DNA of 64,000 bases from Pseudoalteromonas sp. '520P1 No. 423' (GTDB taxonomy: Bacteria; Pseudomonadota; Gammaproteobacteria; Enterobacterales; Alteromonadaceae), in contig NZ_BBZB01000002.1 of assembly GCF_001269985.1 (NCBI RefSeq), forward strand, positions 1,054,001 to 1,118,000, in the 5' to 3' direction. The position numbers were made by a program, and so were the translations under genes. The notes under the pieces are model-generated. The model searched no databases and was not told the origin of the DNA. It worked only from the letters and a program-made list of their open reading frames with translations. Shown here piece by piece: positions 36,746 through 46,478 of the stretch (positions are counted from its first letter, which is position 1; each line of letters opens with the position of its first letter).

Positions 36746-39235
36746 TTATACTAATAAATTTTTGATAGAAACGTTTAAGTTCTTTTTATTACTCAATATT
36801 CCGACTAAACATACTACCAAAATTGAAATAAATAAAGTCGATATAATCCAAACTGGGTCTGGTATATAATTTAAAGAAAACTGAGATTTGTAGATTAAAC
36901 TTCCTGCAATCCAAGTTCCAAATATTGCACCGCCGCTGGCAATGAGTGCTGTTACTAGCCATTCAAAAATACTGAGCTTTAAACATGCACTTTTTGTTTG
37001 ACCAAAACTTAATAGTAAACCATTTTTAATTTTTTCATCCGCTTCATATCCTTGAACACATGCGCAAATTACAAGTAATGCGATTAAAATAATCATAAAG
37101 CTAAAAATCGAGACAAGTTTAATAATAACACCTAAAGTTTTATCAAAACTATCTGCGATCTCTTTAACAGAAGTCAGCCTTAATGCGGGATGTTGTAACC
37201 ACAGTTTAGATAAACTAGACCAAGCTTTTTCTGGTAATTCCATACTACCCATATACAAACTCGTAGCTATAATATTCTCTCGTGCACTAGGAGGTACTTG
37301 AAACCAAAATGTCATAGAACCATTACCTGATTTAAACTCATGGCTGCTAGTTAAGGTAAATTCATATTGTTGTGTTTGAATATTAAAAACTAGTTTGTCA
37401 CCGAGGTTTAATCCCATATCCGTCATGATTTCACTTTCTACAGATATCTTATTCCAATCTTTATCACTTTTATTCCACCATTTTCCAGTAACAAGCATAT
37501 TGTTATCTGGTATATCTTGCGTCCAGTGCATTCGTACAGGCTTTAATAACGTTGCCATGCTTTCACTTGGTGTATCTGAATGTTCAGCTAATGTTTTGCC
37601 ATTTATTTTAACTAACTGACTAAACATGAAAGGTTTAAGTTGTTTTATTTTACTATCTGTTTCCTCAGACCAAATTGTTAAAGCGTCTATATGATGCTTT
37701 TGCGCTTTAGATATTATTAAGTTGCCATCATGTTGACGCATATAATTATTCATAGTCGAACTAAAGTCTTTTAATAAACTTAACGTGAACAGTAATAAAG
37801 TAGCACAAAGACCTACACCTAAAATCTGCATTGTTTTACTTAATAGTCTTTGTTTCATCATATAAAAACTAAAGGGGATCAAACCCATATTACCTTTGGT
37901 TAATTTTTCAGCTAAGGTCAGAACAAACCAAGTTAATGCCATTAATAAAAAGATTGTGGCAGCTAAACTGCCTAAAATCATACCAGTTAATAAAGCATTA
38001 TCTGAGTAATATACAGTGAGAATTGAAATACTTAATAATGAAAAAAACACGCGATAAATGACATTTTTATTATTTTTTGATGGTTTAAATAATTGCGAAA
38101 TTGATACTTGAAAAATTTCAATCCATTGTGGAATTTGGAAAGTTAATAAAAGTAAAAGTAAAATGAAGCTTGTTTTTAAAACAGTTAAAAAATCCCAGTT
38201 CACTTCCATGCCAATAAAAAGCGTCTGCATTTGAGATATAGCCAAAACTTGTGCTAAATAAGCAATAACAAAAGCAGGTAATAATAATGTTGTAAAACTG
38301 ATAAGCCATTGAACAAAGCTAATAGTAATACAACCCCAGCGGCTTAACCCCATACTCATGCATAGGGCAATAAAGCGCTTTTGATTTATAATTTGTCGTC
38401 TACCTGCTTGATCAATTGCAATTGTCGACATCAAAAATAGTAATACAGATCCTAAACCAATAAAGTTTTCAACTCTTTGCCAAAACAATGCTAATGGGTG
38501 TTTTCCACTTTTATGTAACAACTGTGCTCCCGGAATGGTTTCTTTTGCCCAAGTTAATAACTGATCAACATTTGCCTTATTTGCACTTAATAAATAACGA
38601 TATTTAGTGCGGTCATTAGTGTTATGACTATTATTTTTTAGACTTAATAAATCACCATGGTTGATCATTGCACGCATCGCGACACTATGCCCTTCAAGTA
38701 ACCTATCAGGTTCGTGATGAAGAATTTTTTTAACGATTAAATGCGACCCACCTACAAGTAATTCTTGATTGATTTTAAGGTTAAGTGTTGTAAATAATCG
38801 AGAACCAACCCATATATGACCTGGCATTGGTCCTTGCTCAGCTGAATAAGACTCTACTGATAATACATCCGAGACTTTGAGTTTTCCTTGAATGGGATAG
38901 TTATCATCGACTACTTTAAGTTGTACTTCTTGCCAAAGTTCATTATTGGTTAATGTTATTATAAGTTGCTGATTCGCAGATATTTGTTTTGAATTACTTT
39001 TTAGATACTGGTTTTGTTCAGTGGTTAATGGTTCATATTGTGTGATTACAAGATCGGCACCTAATAATTGCTTTAGGTTATTATCTAAATAATGACGAAT
39101 AGATGAACTTGTCATGCTTAAAGTTAATAAAAAAAACAGTAAACAAAACTGTGTCCATCTTAATAATCTGCTATCACTAGTATGATAATGTTGGCAAAAC
39201 TGATCCCAGCCAAGCTTTAATATTGCGACATTCAT
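36746..39235 (-). CDS. FtsX-type ABC transporter permease
   Basis: An 829-residue permease with two FtsX-like membrane units, of the YbbP size class. It has an N-terminal helix (FCLLFFLLTLSMTSS), a large periplasmic domain, a central block of helices (near 255-450), a second periplasmic domain and three terminal helices (near 690-820). These proteins act with LolD-like ATPases on lipoproteins, lipids or peptides, often by mechanotransmission rather than classic transport. Its start overlaps the ATPase stop by four bases. Confidence 0.88.
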   Translation of the reverse strand: MNVAILKLGWDQFCQHYHTSDSRLLRWTQFCLLFFLLTLSMTSSSIRHYLDNNLKQLLGADLVITQYEPLTTEQNQYLKSNSKQISANQQLIITLTNNELWQEVQLKVVDDNYPIQGKLKVSDVLSVESYSAEQGPMPGHIWVGSRLFTTLNLKINQELLVGGSHLIVKKILHHEPDRLLEGHSVAMRAMINHGDLLSLKNNSHNTNDRTKYRYLLSANKANVDQLLTWAKETIPGAQLLHKSGKHPLALFWQRVENFIGLGSVLLFLMSTIAIDQAGRRQIINQKRFIALCMSMGLSRWGCITISFVQWLISFTTLLLPAFVIAYLAQVLAISQMQTLFIGMEVNWDFLTVLKTSFILLLLLLTFQIPQWIEIFQVSISQLFKPSKNNKNVIYRVFFSLLSISILTVYYSDNALLTGMILGSLAATIFLLMALTWFVLTLAEKLTKGNMGLIPFSFYMMKQRLLSKTMQILGVGLCATLLLFTLSLLKDFSSTMNNYMRQHDGNLIISKAQKHHIDALTIWSEETDSKIKQLKPFMFSQLVKINGKTLAEHSDTPSESMATLLKPVRMHWTQDIPDNNMLVTGKWWNKSDKDWNKISVESEIMTDMGLNLGDKLVFNIQTQQYEFTLTSSHEFKSGNGSMTFWFQVPPSARENIIATSLYMGSMELPEKAWSSLSKLWLQHPALRLTSVKEIADSFDKTLGVIIKLVSIFSFMIILIALLVICACVQGYEADEKIKNGLLLSFGQTKSACLKLSIFEWLVTALIASGGAIFGTWIAGSLIYKSQFSLNYIPDPVWIISTLFISILVVCLVGILSNKKNLNVSIKNLLV

Positions 39236-39924
39236 ACAGCAACTCCTGTCACTGAATCAAATTTATTGTTTACAAGGTCTACTTTTCCTTTTGACATTTG
39301 ATAACAATAATCTGCACGGCTTGATAGCTCTTGGCTATGGGTTACAACAATTAAGCCTGTGTTATTTACCTTACAGCATGAAAACATTAACTCTGTTATT
39401 TCAATGGCAGTTTGCTCATCTAAATTACCCGTTGGCTCGTCAGCAAATACAAAGCTAGGTTCTGTCACAAATGCTCTTGCGATTGCGACTCTTTGTTGCT
39501 CGCCACCACTGAGTTCATTGGGTTTATGTTTAGATCTATATTCAAGACCAACTTGCTTTAACCAAAACAAGGCTTTATCTAGAGCCAGTTTATCGCCCTT
39601 TAGCTTTAGCGGTAATGCAATATTATTAAGTGCATCAAGCTCAGGTAATAAATGAAATTGCTGAAATATAAATCCAGATTTTTGTCTTAATTCTAAATTA
39701 GATAAAATCTTATCGTTATATTCAAATGATACAGAGCCTGAAGTGGGAGTTTCTAATCCTGCTAATATTAGTAATAAACTCGATTTTCCCACACCTGAAG
39801 GTCCTACAATCGCATATGAGTGTTTGTCACTTATCTTCATAGATAAATTATCGAATAAACTAATTTTTTGTTTATTCATTTTAAAGTGGTGGCCTACATT
39901 GGATAAAGATATAGCGTTTGACAT
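39232..39924 (-). CDS. LolD/YbbA-like ABC transporter ATPase
   Basis: A 230-residue ATPase. Walker A is GPSGVGKSS near 41, the Q-loop is in FIFQQFHLLPELDALNNI, the signature LSGGEQQRVAIARA lies near 138, and Walker B plus the family motif read FVFADEPTGNLDEQ. It is the first gene of the minus-strand operon and energises the FtsX-type permease next to it. Confidence 0.93.
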   Translation of the reverse strand: MSNAISLSNVGHHFKMNKQKISLFDNLSMKISDKHSYAIVGPSGVGKSSLLLILAGLETPTSGSVSFEYNDKILSNLELRQKSGFIFQQFHLLPELDALNNIALPLKLKGDKLALDKALFWLKQVGLEYRSKHKPNELSGGEQQRVAIARAFVTEPSFVFADEPTGNLDEQTAIEITELMFSCCKVNNTGLIVVTHSQELSSRADYCYQMSKGKVDLVNNKFDSVTGVAV

Positions 39925-40251
39925 AACTGAGATCCCAAAATAACTTAATTAACCTCAATATAAGTTATTTAATGTGAAAAAAAGGTGAAATATATTGTGA
40001 AATTAAAAATTTAATTGTTTCATATGTTCCTCAAATAACTCCAACTTACCTGTTCCAATAACTAAACTCTATTTGTCTCTTTTTTAAATCTATTTAGCTC
40101 TATTTTTTACAATTAGTTAACCTTGTTATTGTAGTGAAAACATAATCCCCTTATATTTTTGTACCTGAAAATTGTAATTAAATTGACACGAATTAGATAT
40201 ATATTCGATGTTATAAAAATAAAGTAACTCTAAATTAAGAAACTGAAATAT
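39925..40251. promoter_or_regulatory. Divergent control region of the two operons
   Basis: A very A/T-rich 327-bp spacer between the LolD-like and cytochrome genes. It must hold both promoters and is the natural place for the response regulator to bind. I could not identify a convincing direct repeat for an OmpR-type protein. Confidence 0.4.
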
Positions 40252-41805
40252 ATGGGAAATATGAACTTAACAGTAGCGAAAAATAACTTTTTTATTTTTC
40301 ACTTAACTGTAATTGTTACAATTTTTGTAAGCTTAGCAACAGGTCTAAGGATCAGATTACTATCAGATGATACATTACGCTGGTTATCTCCTTTACTACC
40401 TCAAGGGAATATTCATGATGTGCATTTCATAAGTGGTATTATCATAACGAGTATCTGCATAGTTTATATTTTTATAAAAAAGAAAGGCACAAATAAGCAG
40501 CAAAGTAGATACCATCTTTGGGTTAATCGATTTGGCTATATTGTGATTATTTTTGCTGTGATTTCTGGCTGGTTACAATATTTTCAGACTAGCCAAACGT
40601 ATATTTTCAATGCGCATTTTACTGCATGTTTATTAATCGTTTGTTTTATCTTGTTACATAGCTATGTGTACATAATTCAATTTGGTATTAAAATAATTTC
40701 AGCGATTGCCCCCATTGATTTATTTAAAAATATTAGGCTGACAGCTGCTATTTCAAGTGTAATTGCTGTGGTTTTTATACTTTTTATTGGTTTAGATAAA
40801 AATAAACATCAACAAATGACAGTGAACGCGATTGATTATCAAGATTTAATTGATATTGATGGCAAAGAGCAAGAAACATTTTGGACAAAAGCCAAAGCAG
40901 TAAAGGTATTTACCTCAGGAGGGGCTAATTTTATAAATGGTAGTACCGAAGTAACAATTAAATCAGTCGCTAACCCCCAAGAAATTTATTTTTTATTTAA
41001 ATGGCAAGACCCCACTCAAAGTTTATCGCATCTGCCCTTAGTTAAAGAGAATAATAAATGGACAATTAAACAAGATGGTTTTTATGAATTTGATGAAAAG
41101 ACATTCTATGAAGATAAATTTGCAGTGCTGGTTTCTAAAACGTGTAATTTTGGCGCGGATGGCACAGCAAAACTTGGACCTGCTCCGATAAAAGGGAAAC
41201 CAAAAAACTTCCATAAAAAAGGTTATCACGTTAGTCCAGATCATACAGTAAGAGATTTATGGCATTGGAAAGCAGTTAGAACCAATAAAATGATCCTGAT
41301 GGATGATAATTACATTGGCCAAGCAAAAACAGCGAGGACGGGAGAGCGTAGATATACAGCGGGTTATACACCCGATGGTAAAGAAAGTGGCGCATATGTT
41401 ATGAACTGGCAATGGTATCAACGTGATTCAATTACACCAAAAAGATTACCGATTGCACCATCATATATAAACCAAAACACACACGCATTAAAACCCAGTA
41501 TTCTTTCATGGTTTGAAAGCAAACCATATGAGCTCAAGGATGATAATTATAAAAATGGCTCTGTGTTGCCCTCAGTGCTATATCGCTCAAATAGATTCGA
41601 AGGAGATCGAGCTGATATTAGAGCCAAAGGTACTTGGGATAAAGGTATATGGACACTTGAGCTTGCTCGAAAACGAAATACAGGATCTAAGCATGATGTT
41701 GTTTTAGAGGATGATGTATGTATATGGGCGTCTGCTTTTGATCGCTCTCAAATCGCTCACACCCGCCATGAAAGACCCATTCAATTAAAGTTTGCCTCAT
41801 TATGA
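40252..41805 (+). CDS. Cytochrome b-like membrane domain fused to an ethylbenzene-dehydrogenase-type haem domain
   Basis: A 517-residue protein. Residues 1-190 hold about five membrane helices with spaced His residues (HDVHFISGII, NAHFTACLLI, LHSYVYIIQ), suggesting a di-haem cytochrome b of the electron-carrying kind. The rest is a periplasmic EB_dh domain, the haem b-binding fold of ethylbenzene/dimethylsulfide dehydrogenase gamma subunits, containing EIYFLFKWQDPTQS and DLWHWKAVRTN. No molybdenum catalytic subunit is nearby, so its partner is unknown. Its stop overlaps the next start by four bases. Confidence 0.8.
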   Translation: MGNMNLTVAKNNFFIFHLTVIVTIFVSLATGLRIRLLSDDTLRWLSPLLPQGNIHDVHFISGIIITSICIVYIFIKKKGTNKQQSRYHLWVNRFGYIVIIFAVISGWLQYFQTSQTYIFNAHFTACLLIVCFILLHSYVYIIQFGIKIISAIAPIDLFKNIRLTAAISSVIAVVFILFIGLDKNKHQQMTVNAIDYQDLIDIDGKEQETFWTKAKAVKVFTSGGANFINGSTEVTIKSVANPQEIYFLFKWQDPTQSLSHLPLVKENNKWTIKQDGFYEFDEKTFYEDKFAVLVSKTCNFGADGTAKLGPAPIKGKPKNFHKKGYHVSPDHTVRDLWHWKAVRTNKMILMDDNYIGQAKTARTGERRYTAGYTPDGKESGAYVMNWQWYQRDSITPKRLPIAPSYINQNTHALKPSILSWFESKPYELKDDNYKNGSVLPSVLYRSNRFEGDRADIRAKGTWDKGIWTLELARKRNTGSKHDVVLEDDVCIWASAFDRSQIAHTRHERPIQLKFASL

Positions 41806-42428
41806 AAAATAGAATATTGATAAGCTTATTATTGCTAGGGTTAACACTTTTATTTGCACATCAGGCTATAGATTTCCCTATCAGTGAAAAAGATCAAAGA
41901 TTTATTAAAATTAATCACAAAGGAGAGCAACTAAAAGCTTGGCAAGGTCCTTGGTCTTGTACATTAGATTTAAATCAAAAGCTTTTATGGGAAATAAAAA
42001 CTGATAATGAAACAATCCATGATGGTTATTGGACTTATTCATGGTTTGATGGTGTTTCAGGTGTCTCAAATAATGGTGATTGTTATTTTAAAAAAGACCG
42101 TTGCGACACTTTAGATTTGATTGAAGAAACAAATAAACAACAGCTTTGTGGTTTATCTGGTTGGCGACTCCCTACCATACACGAGTTACAGAGTTTGATT
42201 GTTGAAAATGATCGTCCGGGAGAAAATCAAATTTCAACGGATTATTTCCCTCAAATTAAAAATGGTGATTATTGGACCAGCCAAATAAACAAATCATTTA
42301 AACGACTTAATAAACATCAATTGGGCGTATCAGCTGTTAACTTTCATGATGCAAACACACTCACCCTGCCCTATCACAATGCCGCATTTGCAATTTTGGT
42401 AAATGATAATTTGCCGAATATGCATTAA
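41802..42428 (+). CDS. DUF1566 (Lcl-like) exported protein
   Basis: A 208-residue protein with an N-terminal signal or anchor (ILISLLLLGLTLLFAHQA) and one DUF1566 domain, shown by LCGLSGWRLPTIHELQSL, YFPQIKNGDYWTS and NAAFAILV. DUF1566 domains belong to the C-type-lectin/sulfatase-modifying-like fold and are often surface exposed. Overlapping the cytochrome gene by four bases, it is translationally coupled to it, so the two likely act together. Confidence 0.82.
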   Translation: MKNRILISLLLLGLTLLFAHQAIDFPISEKDQRFIKINHKGEQLKAWQGPWSCTLDLNQKLLWEIKTDNETIHDGYWTYSWFDGVSGVSNNGDCYFKKDRCDTLDLIEETNKQQLCGLSGWRLPTIHELQSLIVENDRPGENQISTDYFPQIKNGDYWTSQINKSFKRLNKHQLGVSAVNFHDANTLTLPYHNAAFAILVNDNLPNMH

Positions 42429-42471
42429 ACCGTACGCATAGCGTAATTATAAAACAACAACAGGAACATTT

Positions 42472-44442
42472 ATGAAAGCAATAAATAAGGCGATGCTGGG
42501 TGTTTTATCAGCATTAATATCATCAGGGGCTATTGCAGATAGCAAGCAACATAGATTAGTGTGGGATCACTCACCAAGTTCGCAAGCTACCATAGGTTTT
42601 ACACCATCAGGTAGTAGCGATCATCATGTAAAATATGGTTTTAATACAGATGAAACAAGTTGGACTAGAAAATCTGTGACTGCAAGCCATACATTTGAAG
42701 GCTCACTTTCAAGTCAGTTTGTAAAACTAACAGGGCTGCCTAGTAACAGTGCTGTTTATTATCGTGTTTGTGATAATAGTGGCTGTGGTACAAGGTTATG
42801 GTTTAAAACTGCGCCAACAGATAACAGTCCATATATCGCAATTGCTGGTGGTGATACTAGAACTGGCTGGACAACAAGAAAAGAAGGTAACAAGCTTGTT
42901 GCTAAAATTAGGCCGTTATTTATTATGCATGGCGGGGATTATACTAATGCAAACAGTGCATCTGAAATGAGTAGCTACCTAAATGACTGGCAATTAACTA
43001 TGTCTAGTGATGTGATCAATGGTATTAGTTACAAAAGAATTTATCCTTTTATCGCAACCCATGGCAATCATGAAGATGGTAATTATAAAACCCTTTGTGA
43101 AGTATTTGGCGTAGACTTTGATAATAACAATACCTGTAATGCTAAAGATACTTATGGTGCTTTTAATATATCGCCTCTGCTCAGGGTATATACCTTAAAC
43201 AGTCAATTTAAAAATAGTGGCTGGTCAAGTTATGCAACAGCCATGAATAATTGGCTTAAACAAGATTTAACCAGTTCAGGCTCAAGTACAAAATGGCGAT
43301 TCGCCCAATATCATAAACCTATGTACCCGCATTATTCAGGTAAATCAGATAATACAGAGTTATTTGGCTGGTGGGCGCAAAACTTTTATGATCATGGTAT
43401 GAACTTGGTCGTAGAGTCAGATACCCATATCAATAAAATAACTCAAGCACTCAAACCTTCTGGAAGCAGTTATAACACTACCACGACTGGCGGTACTGTT
43501 TTCATAGGTGAAGGTAGCTGGGGCGCACCTGCACGATCTGCAAATGATCCAAAATCTTGGACAATTGATTTAGCAAGTATTCAACAATTTAAGGTTATCA
43601 CTGTTGCGTCAGATAAAGTTGAAGTAAAAACAGCACAATTTAATAGTTCAGCTGATTCTGTGAGTTATGAACAACGTAAAAATAATCCTACTTTATTACC
43701 AAGTAACATAAATTGGTGGCAAGCGAGTGAAATTGGCGATACGTTAACATTAAATCGTTCATCTGTAGGAAAAAGTGTGATTGATTTTGGCACACCACCA
43801 ATAGACCCTCCAGTAACTGATGAATTAACGAATAATACACCTGTCACAAGTTTATCTGCAGCAAAAGGCCAAGAGTTAGCATTTACAATGCAAGTGCCTG
43901 CTGGTGCAACCAATCTTAACTTTACTACGAGTAGTGGTACAGGTGATGTAGATTTATATGTTAAGTATAATCAAAAGCCAACAAGCTCAAGTTATGATTG
44001 TCGACCATATAAAAATGGTAATTCAGAAAGCTGTAACATTACTAATATTCAAGCAGGTATCTATTATGTTGTGCTAAAAGCTTATAATACTTTTTCGGGC
44101 GTCACTGTAAAAGGCAGCTATGTGGCAGGAAACGGTGGCGGTAATTCTGGTGGTGATACAATCACTAATTTATCTCAATCGAAAGGCCTGTGGTATTATA
44201 AAAACTTTAACTTACCTACTTCAGTTAGTTCACTTGAAGTATCAATTTCTGGTGGTACAGGTGATGCGGATCTATATCTAAGACAGGGTTCAAACCCAAC
44301 AAGTAGTAGTTATGAATGCCGACCATATAAAAATGGTAATACGGAGTCTTGCTCTATTACTAATCCAAGTGAAGGCCAATGGTATATTGGCTTAAAAGCA
44401 TATGATAATTTTGATAATGTCACATTAAAATACAGTTATTAA
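42472..44442 (+). CDS. Exported metallophosphatase with two PPC domains
   Basis: A 656-residue secreted phosphoesterase. It has a signal peptide (MLGVLSALISSGAIA) and a purple-acid-phosphatase-like N-terminal beta domain. A calcineurin-type metal core follows: AGGDTRTGW, MHGGDYTN, ATHGNHEDG, AQYHKPMYPH and VESDTHINK in the expected order. Two pre-peptidase C-terminal (PPC) domains near 470-550 and 565-656 share TGDADLYLR and CRPYKNGN(S/T)ESC. These tails resemble those on the subtilases at 56960 and 59733 and are common on type II-secreted enzymes. It probably releases phosphate outside the cell. Confidence 0.87.
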   Translation: MKAINKAMLGVLSALISSGAIADSKQHRLVWDHSPSSQATIGFTPSGSSDHHVKYGFNTDETSWTRKSVTASHTFEGSLSSQFVKLTGLPSNSAVYYRVCDNSGCGTRLWFKTAPTDNSPYIAIAGGDTRTGWTTRKEGNKLVAKIRPLFIMHGGDYTNANSASEMSSYLNDWQLTMSSDVINGISYKRIYPFIATHGNHEDGNYKTLCEVFGVDFDNNNTCNAKDTYGAFNISPLLRVYTLNSQFKNSGWSSYATAMNNWLKQDLTSSGSSTKWRFAQYHKPMYPHYSGKSDNTELFGWWAQNFYDHGMNLVVESDTHINKITQALKPSGSSYNTTTTGGTVFIGEGSWGAPARSANDPKSWTIDLASIQQFKVITVASDKVEVKTAQFNSSADSVSYEQRKNNPTLLPSNINWWQASEIGDTLTLNRSSVGKSVIDFGTPPIDPPVTDELTNNTPVTSLSAAKGQELAFTMQVPAGATNLNFTTSSGTGDVDLYVKYNQKPTSSSYDCRPYKNGNSESCNITNIQAGIYYVVLKAYNTFSGVTVKGSYVAGNGGGNSGGDTITNLSQSKGLWYYKNFNLPTSVSSLEVSISGGTGDADLYLRQGSNPTSSSYECRPYKNGNTESCSITNPSEGQWYIGLKAYDNFDNVTLKYSY

Positions 44443-44532
44443 TCTAGATTGAAATTGCACAGTTGTATTTTATAGTTGTACTGTGTAATTTTTTCTAATC
44501 TTTGGAAAATGAACCTGGTTTAATTGCATTAG

Positions 44533-44990
44533 CTAGAGATTTAAAACCAATAAACATAAGCCTATTAATAGAAATAAATACATTTCTACACCATCAGTTT
44601 GCAGCTCAACCATAGATTTTTTCATCTTTTTATATGGCAGTTCTATCTTTGAATCTAACGCTAATTGATATACATAACCCTCGCTTTGCCAAATAGATAC
44701 TTGGCTATATGTCGGTAACGCTTTTGCTAATTTTTGACAAATGGTTTTACCTATATTTATTGCAGAGAAAACATCAAAATTAAGATCGTAGTAGTGATAA
44801 ATAATATCTGTTTCGCTATCTTCTTCATTTTTATCTGTGGTAAGAGGCTTTAGATAGGCGTTATATTCGCCGTTTTATTTTCATAGTTAACCTCTTCACA
44901 TATGAGCTGGTAGCGTTCAGGGTGGGCTAGTTTATCTATATTTTCTTGTACATCTAACAATTCACTAACAGTGTATTTCGTGTAATCCAT
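44533..44990 (-). pseudogene. Frameshifted gene of unknown family
   Basis: The minus strand starts MDYTKYTVSELLDVQENIDK and runs to EEVNYENKTANITPI, then a stop. Shifting one base at acggcgaat continues EYNAYLKPLTTDKNEEDS, then FDVFSAINIGKTICQKLAKA and a C-terminal membrane helix (MYLFLLIGLCLLVLNL). Together this would be a roughly 150-residue tail-anchored protein. I do not recognise it. The single frameshift may be real or a sequencing error. Confidence 0.6.
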
Positions 44991-45106
44991 TTTCAATACG
45001 TTAATCTCTGTATTTTATTATTCGTAACAATTTCAATTATTCAGAGGCTTATTACTGTTTATTTTTCGCCTTATAATATTTTAAAAATAATCATAAAACA
45101 TTAATT

Positions 45107-46066
45107 TTGATAAAAATTTATTTCTTATTCTTCATTTGTATCGCTTTTATTGGCATTTATATGGTGCAATCCCCTACTCTGCCTTTATTGTTTAAAGGGG
45201 AATTAGTTGCTTATCGAGGCGGTGGTCAAAACATTGATTACGATAATATGGATAAATCATCTTGTGGCGCAAATAATCAATTAACATCTGAAAATCCATA
45301 TATAGAAAATACGCTGCAAAGTATTAAACATGCTGTAGACAGTGGATTTAAAATCATACATTTAAATGTGCATTATACACGTGATAATAAGTTTGCCGTT
45401 TTTCATGATTGGAAGGTCGACTGTGCGACAGATGGCAAAGGTAAAGTGGCTAAAATGACATTAGAGGAGCTGATAAAACTTGATGTTGGTTATAATGCGA
45501 CTTCAGATCAAGGCAGTTCATTTAAGTTCAGAGATAAAGGGGTCAAAATGCCATCTTTATCGCAAGTTTTTGCAGAGTTTCCGGATAAAAGATACTGGAT
45601 TAACTTAAAAAATCCAAATCAATATTCTATACCTGCATTAAACGAGTTTATTCAAGCTTCTAATATTAAATATAAAAATGAAATTTTATATATTGGTAGT
45701 AGTCTTATGATAGAGACATTCGACAAAATAAGTCCTAAAGCACAAGTCATTAGCTTCAACTCAAACAAACAATGCTTTATTGATTATACTTTATATGGAT
45801 GGAGTGAAAAATTCCCCGATACTTGTAAAAATACTACAATCATAGTGCCACCTGATTTAGGAAAATACATATGGGGTTGGCCAAATAAATTTGCTGCATT
45901 AGCACAGTATAATGGCAGTAAAGTGTATGCTTGGGTGAAACACAATCCATATCTAAAACAGTATGACAATACTCATAATGGTATCGGGTTAGTATTAGGC
46001 GATATTGCAGGTTTTACAGATACTAAATACAAGAATAAGGATATGTCAGATGCATCACAAAATTAA
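45107..46066 (+). CDS. Glycerophosphodiester phosphodiesterase-like protein with altered metal site
   Basis: A 319-residue protein with an N-terminal membrane or signal segment (YFLFFICIAFIGIYMV) and a GDPD barrel: VAYRGGGQ near 34, IENTLQSIKHAV near 66, FAVFHDWKVDCATDGKG near 97. The usual metal-binding ExD reads HLN (IIHLNVHYTRD), and the later ExK reads NLK (WINLKNPN). The catalytic His residues remain, but the metal ligands do not, so activity or substrate may differ. The start is TTG at 45107 without a clear ribosome site. It overlaps the VOC gene. Confidence 0.75.
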   Translation: MIKIYFLFFICIAFIGIYMVQSPTLPLLFKGELVAYRGGGQNIDYDNMDKSSCGANNQLTSENPYIENTLQSIKHAVDSGFKIIHLNVHYTRDNKFAVFHDWKVDCATDGKGKVAKMTLEELIKLDVGYNATSDQGSSFKFRDKGVKMPSLSQVFAEFPDKRYWINLKNPNQYSIPALNEFIQASNIKYKNEILYIGSSLMIETFDKISPKAQVISFNSNKQCFIDYTLYGWSEKFPDTCKNTTIIVPPDLGKYIWGWPNKFAALAQYNGSKVYAWVKHNPYLKQYDNTHNGIGLVLGDIAGFTDTKYKNKDMSDASQN

Positions 46067-46394
46067 TTATATTGAGATCCCTGTTAAAGATATTAATGAA
46101 AGTAAATCATTCTTTACTAAAGTTTTTTCTTGGTCGTTTATTGATTATGGCGAAGAGTATTGCAGTATAAGCAATAGCGGTATTGATGCCGGTTTTTACA
46201 AAGCAGATTTAACTATGTCACAAAATACAGGCAGTGCTTTGGTGGTACTTTACAGTAATGATTTAGAAGATACGCAAGCTAAAATACAACAACATGGTGG
46301 CGAGATCACCAAAGCTATTTTTAGTTTTCCTGGTGGTAGACGTTTTCACTTTACAGATGTTAATAATAATGAATATGCAGTGTGGTCAAAATAA
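46050..46394 (+). CDS. VOC (glyoxalase/bleomycin-resistance) family protein
   Basis: A 114-residue single VOC-fold protein, with INYIEIPVKDINESKSFFTK at the front and RRFHFTDVNNNEYAVW at the end, the usual first and last strands. The frame is open from 46005, but ATG 46050 with AAGGA upstream matches the family N-terminus and overlaps the GDPD stop by 17 bases, implying coupling. The substrate is unknown. Confidence 0.82.
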   Translation: MHHKINYIEIPVKDINESKSFFTKVFSWSFIDYGEEYCSISNSGIDAGFYKADLTMSQNTGSALVVLYSNDLEDTQAKIQQHGGEITKAIFSFPGGRRFHFTDVNNNEYAVWSK

Positions 46395-46410
46395 TTAGAC
46401 TATTAATTAA

Positions 46411-46449
46411 AAAAGGTGTTTCGTATTACTAGGGATAGAAACACCTTTG
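46411..46449 (-). terminator. Terminator of the TonB-dependent receptor gene
   Basis: aaaggtgtttc at 46412-46422 pairs perfectly with gaaacaccttt at 46438-46448. On the minus strand a T-run follows; it could also stop the convergent VOC transcript. Confidence 0.8.
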
Positions 46450-46478
46450 GTAATTGCTTAACAATGTTTAAACTGAAT

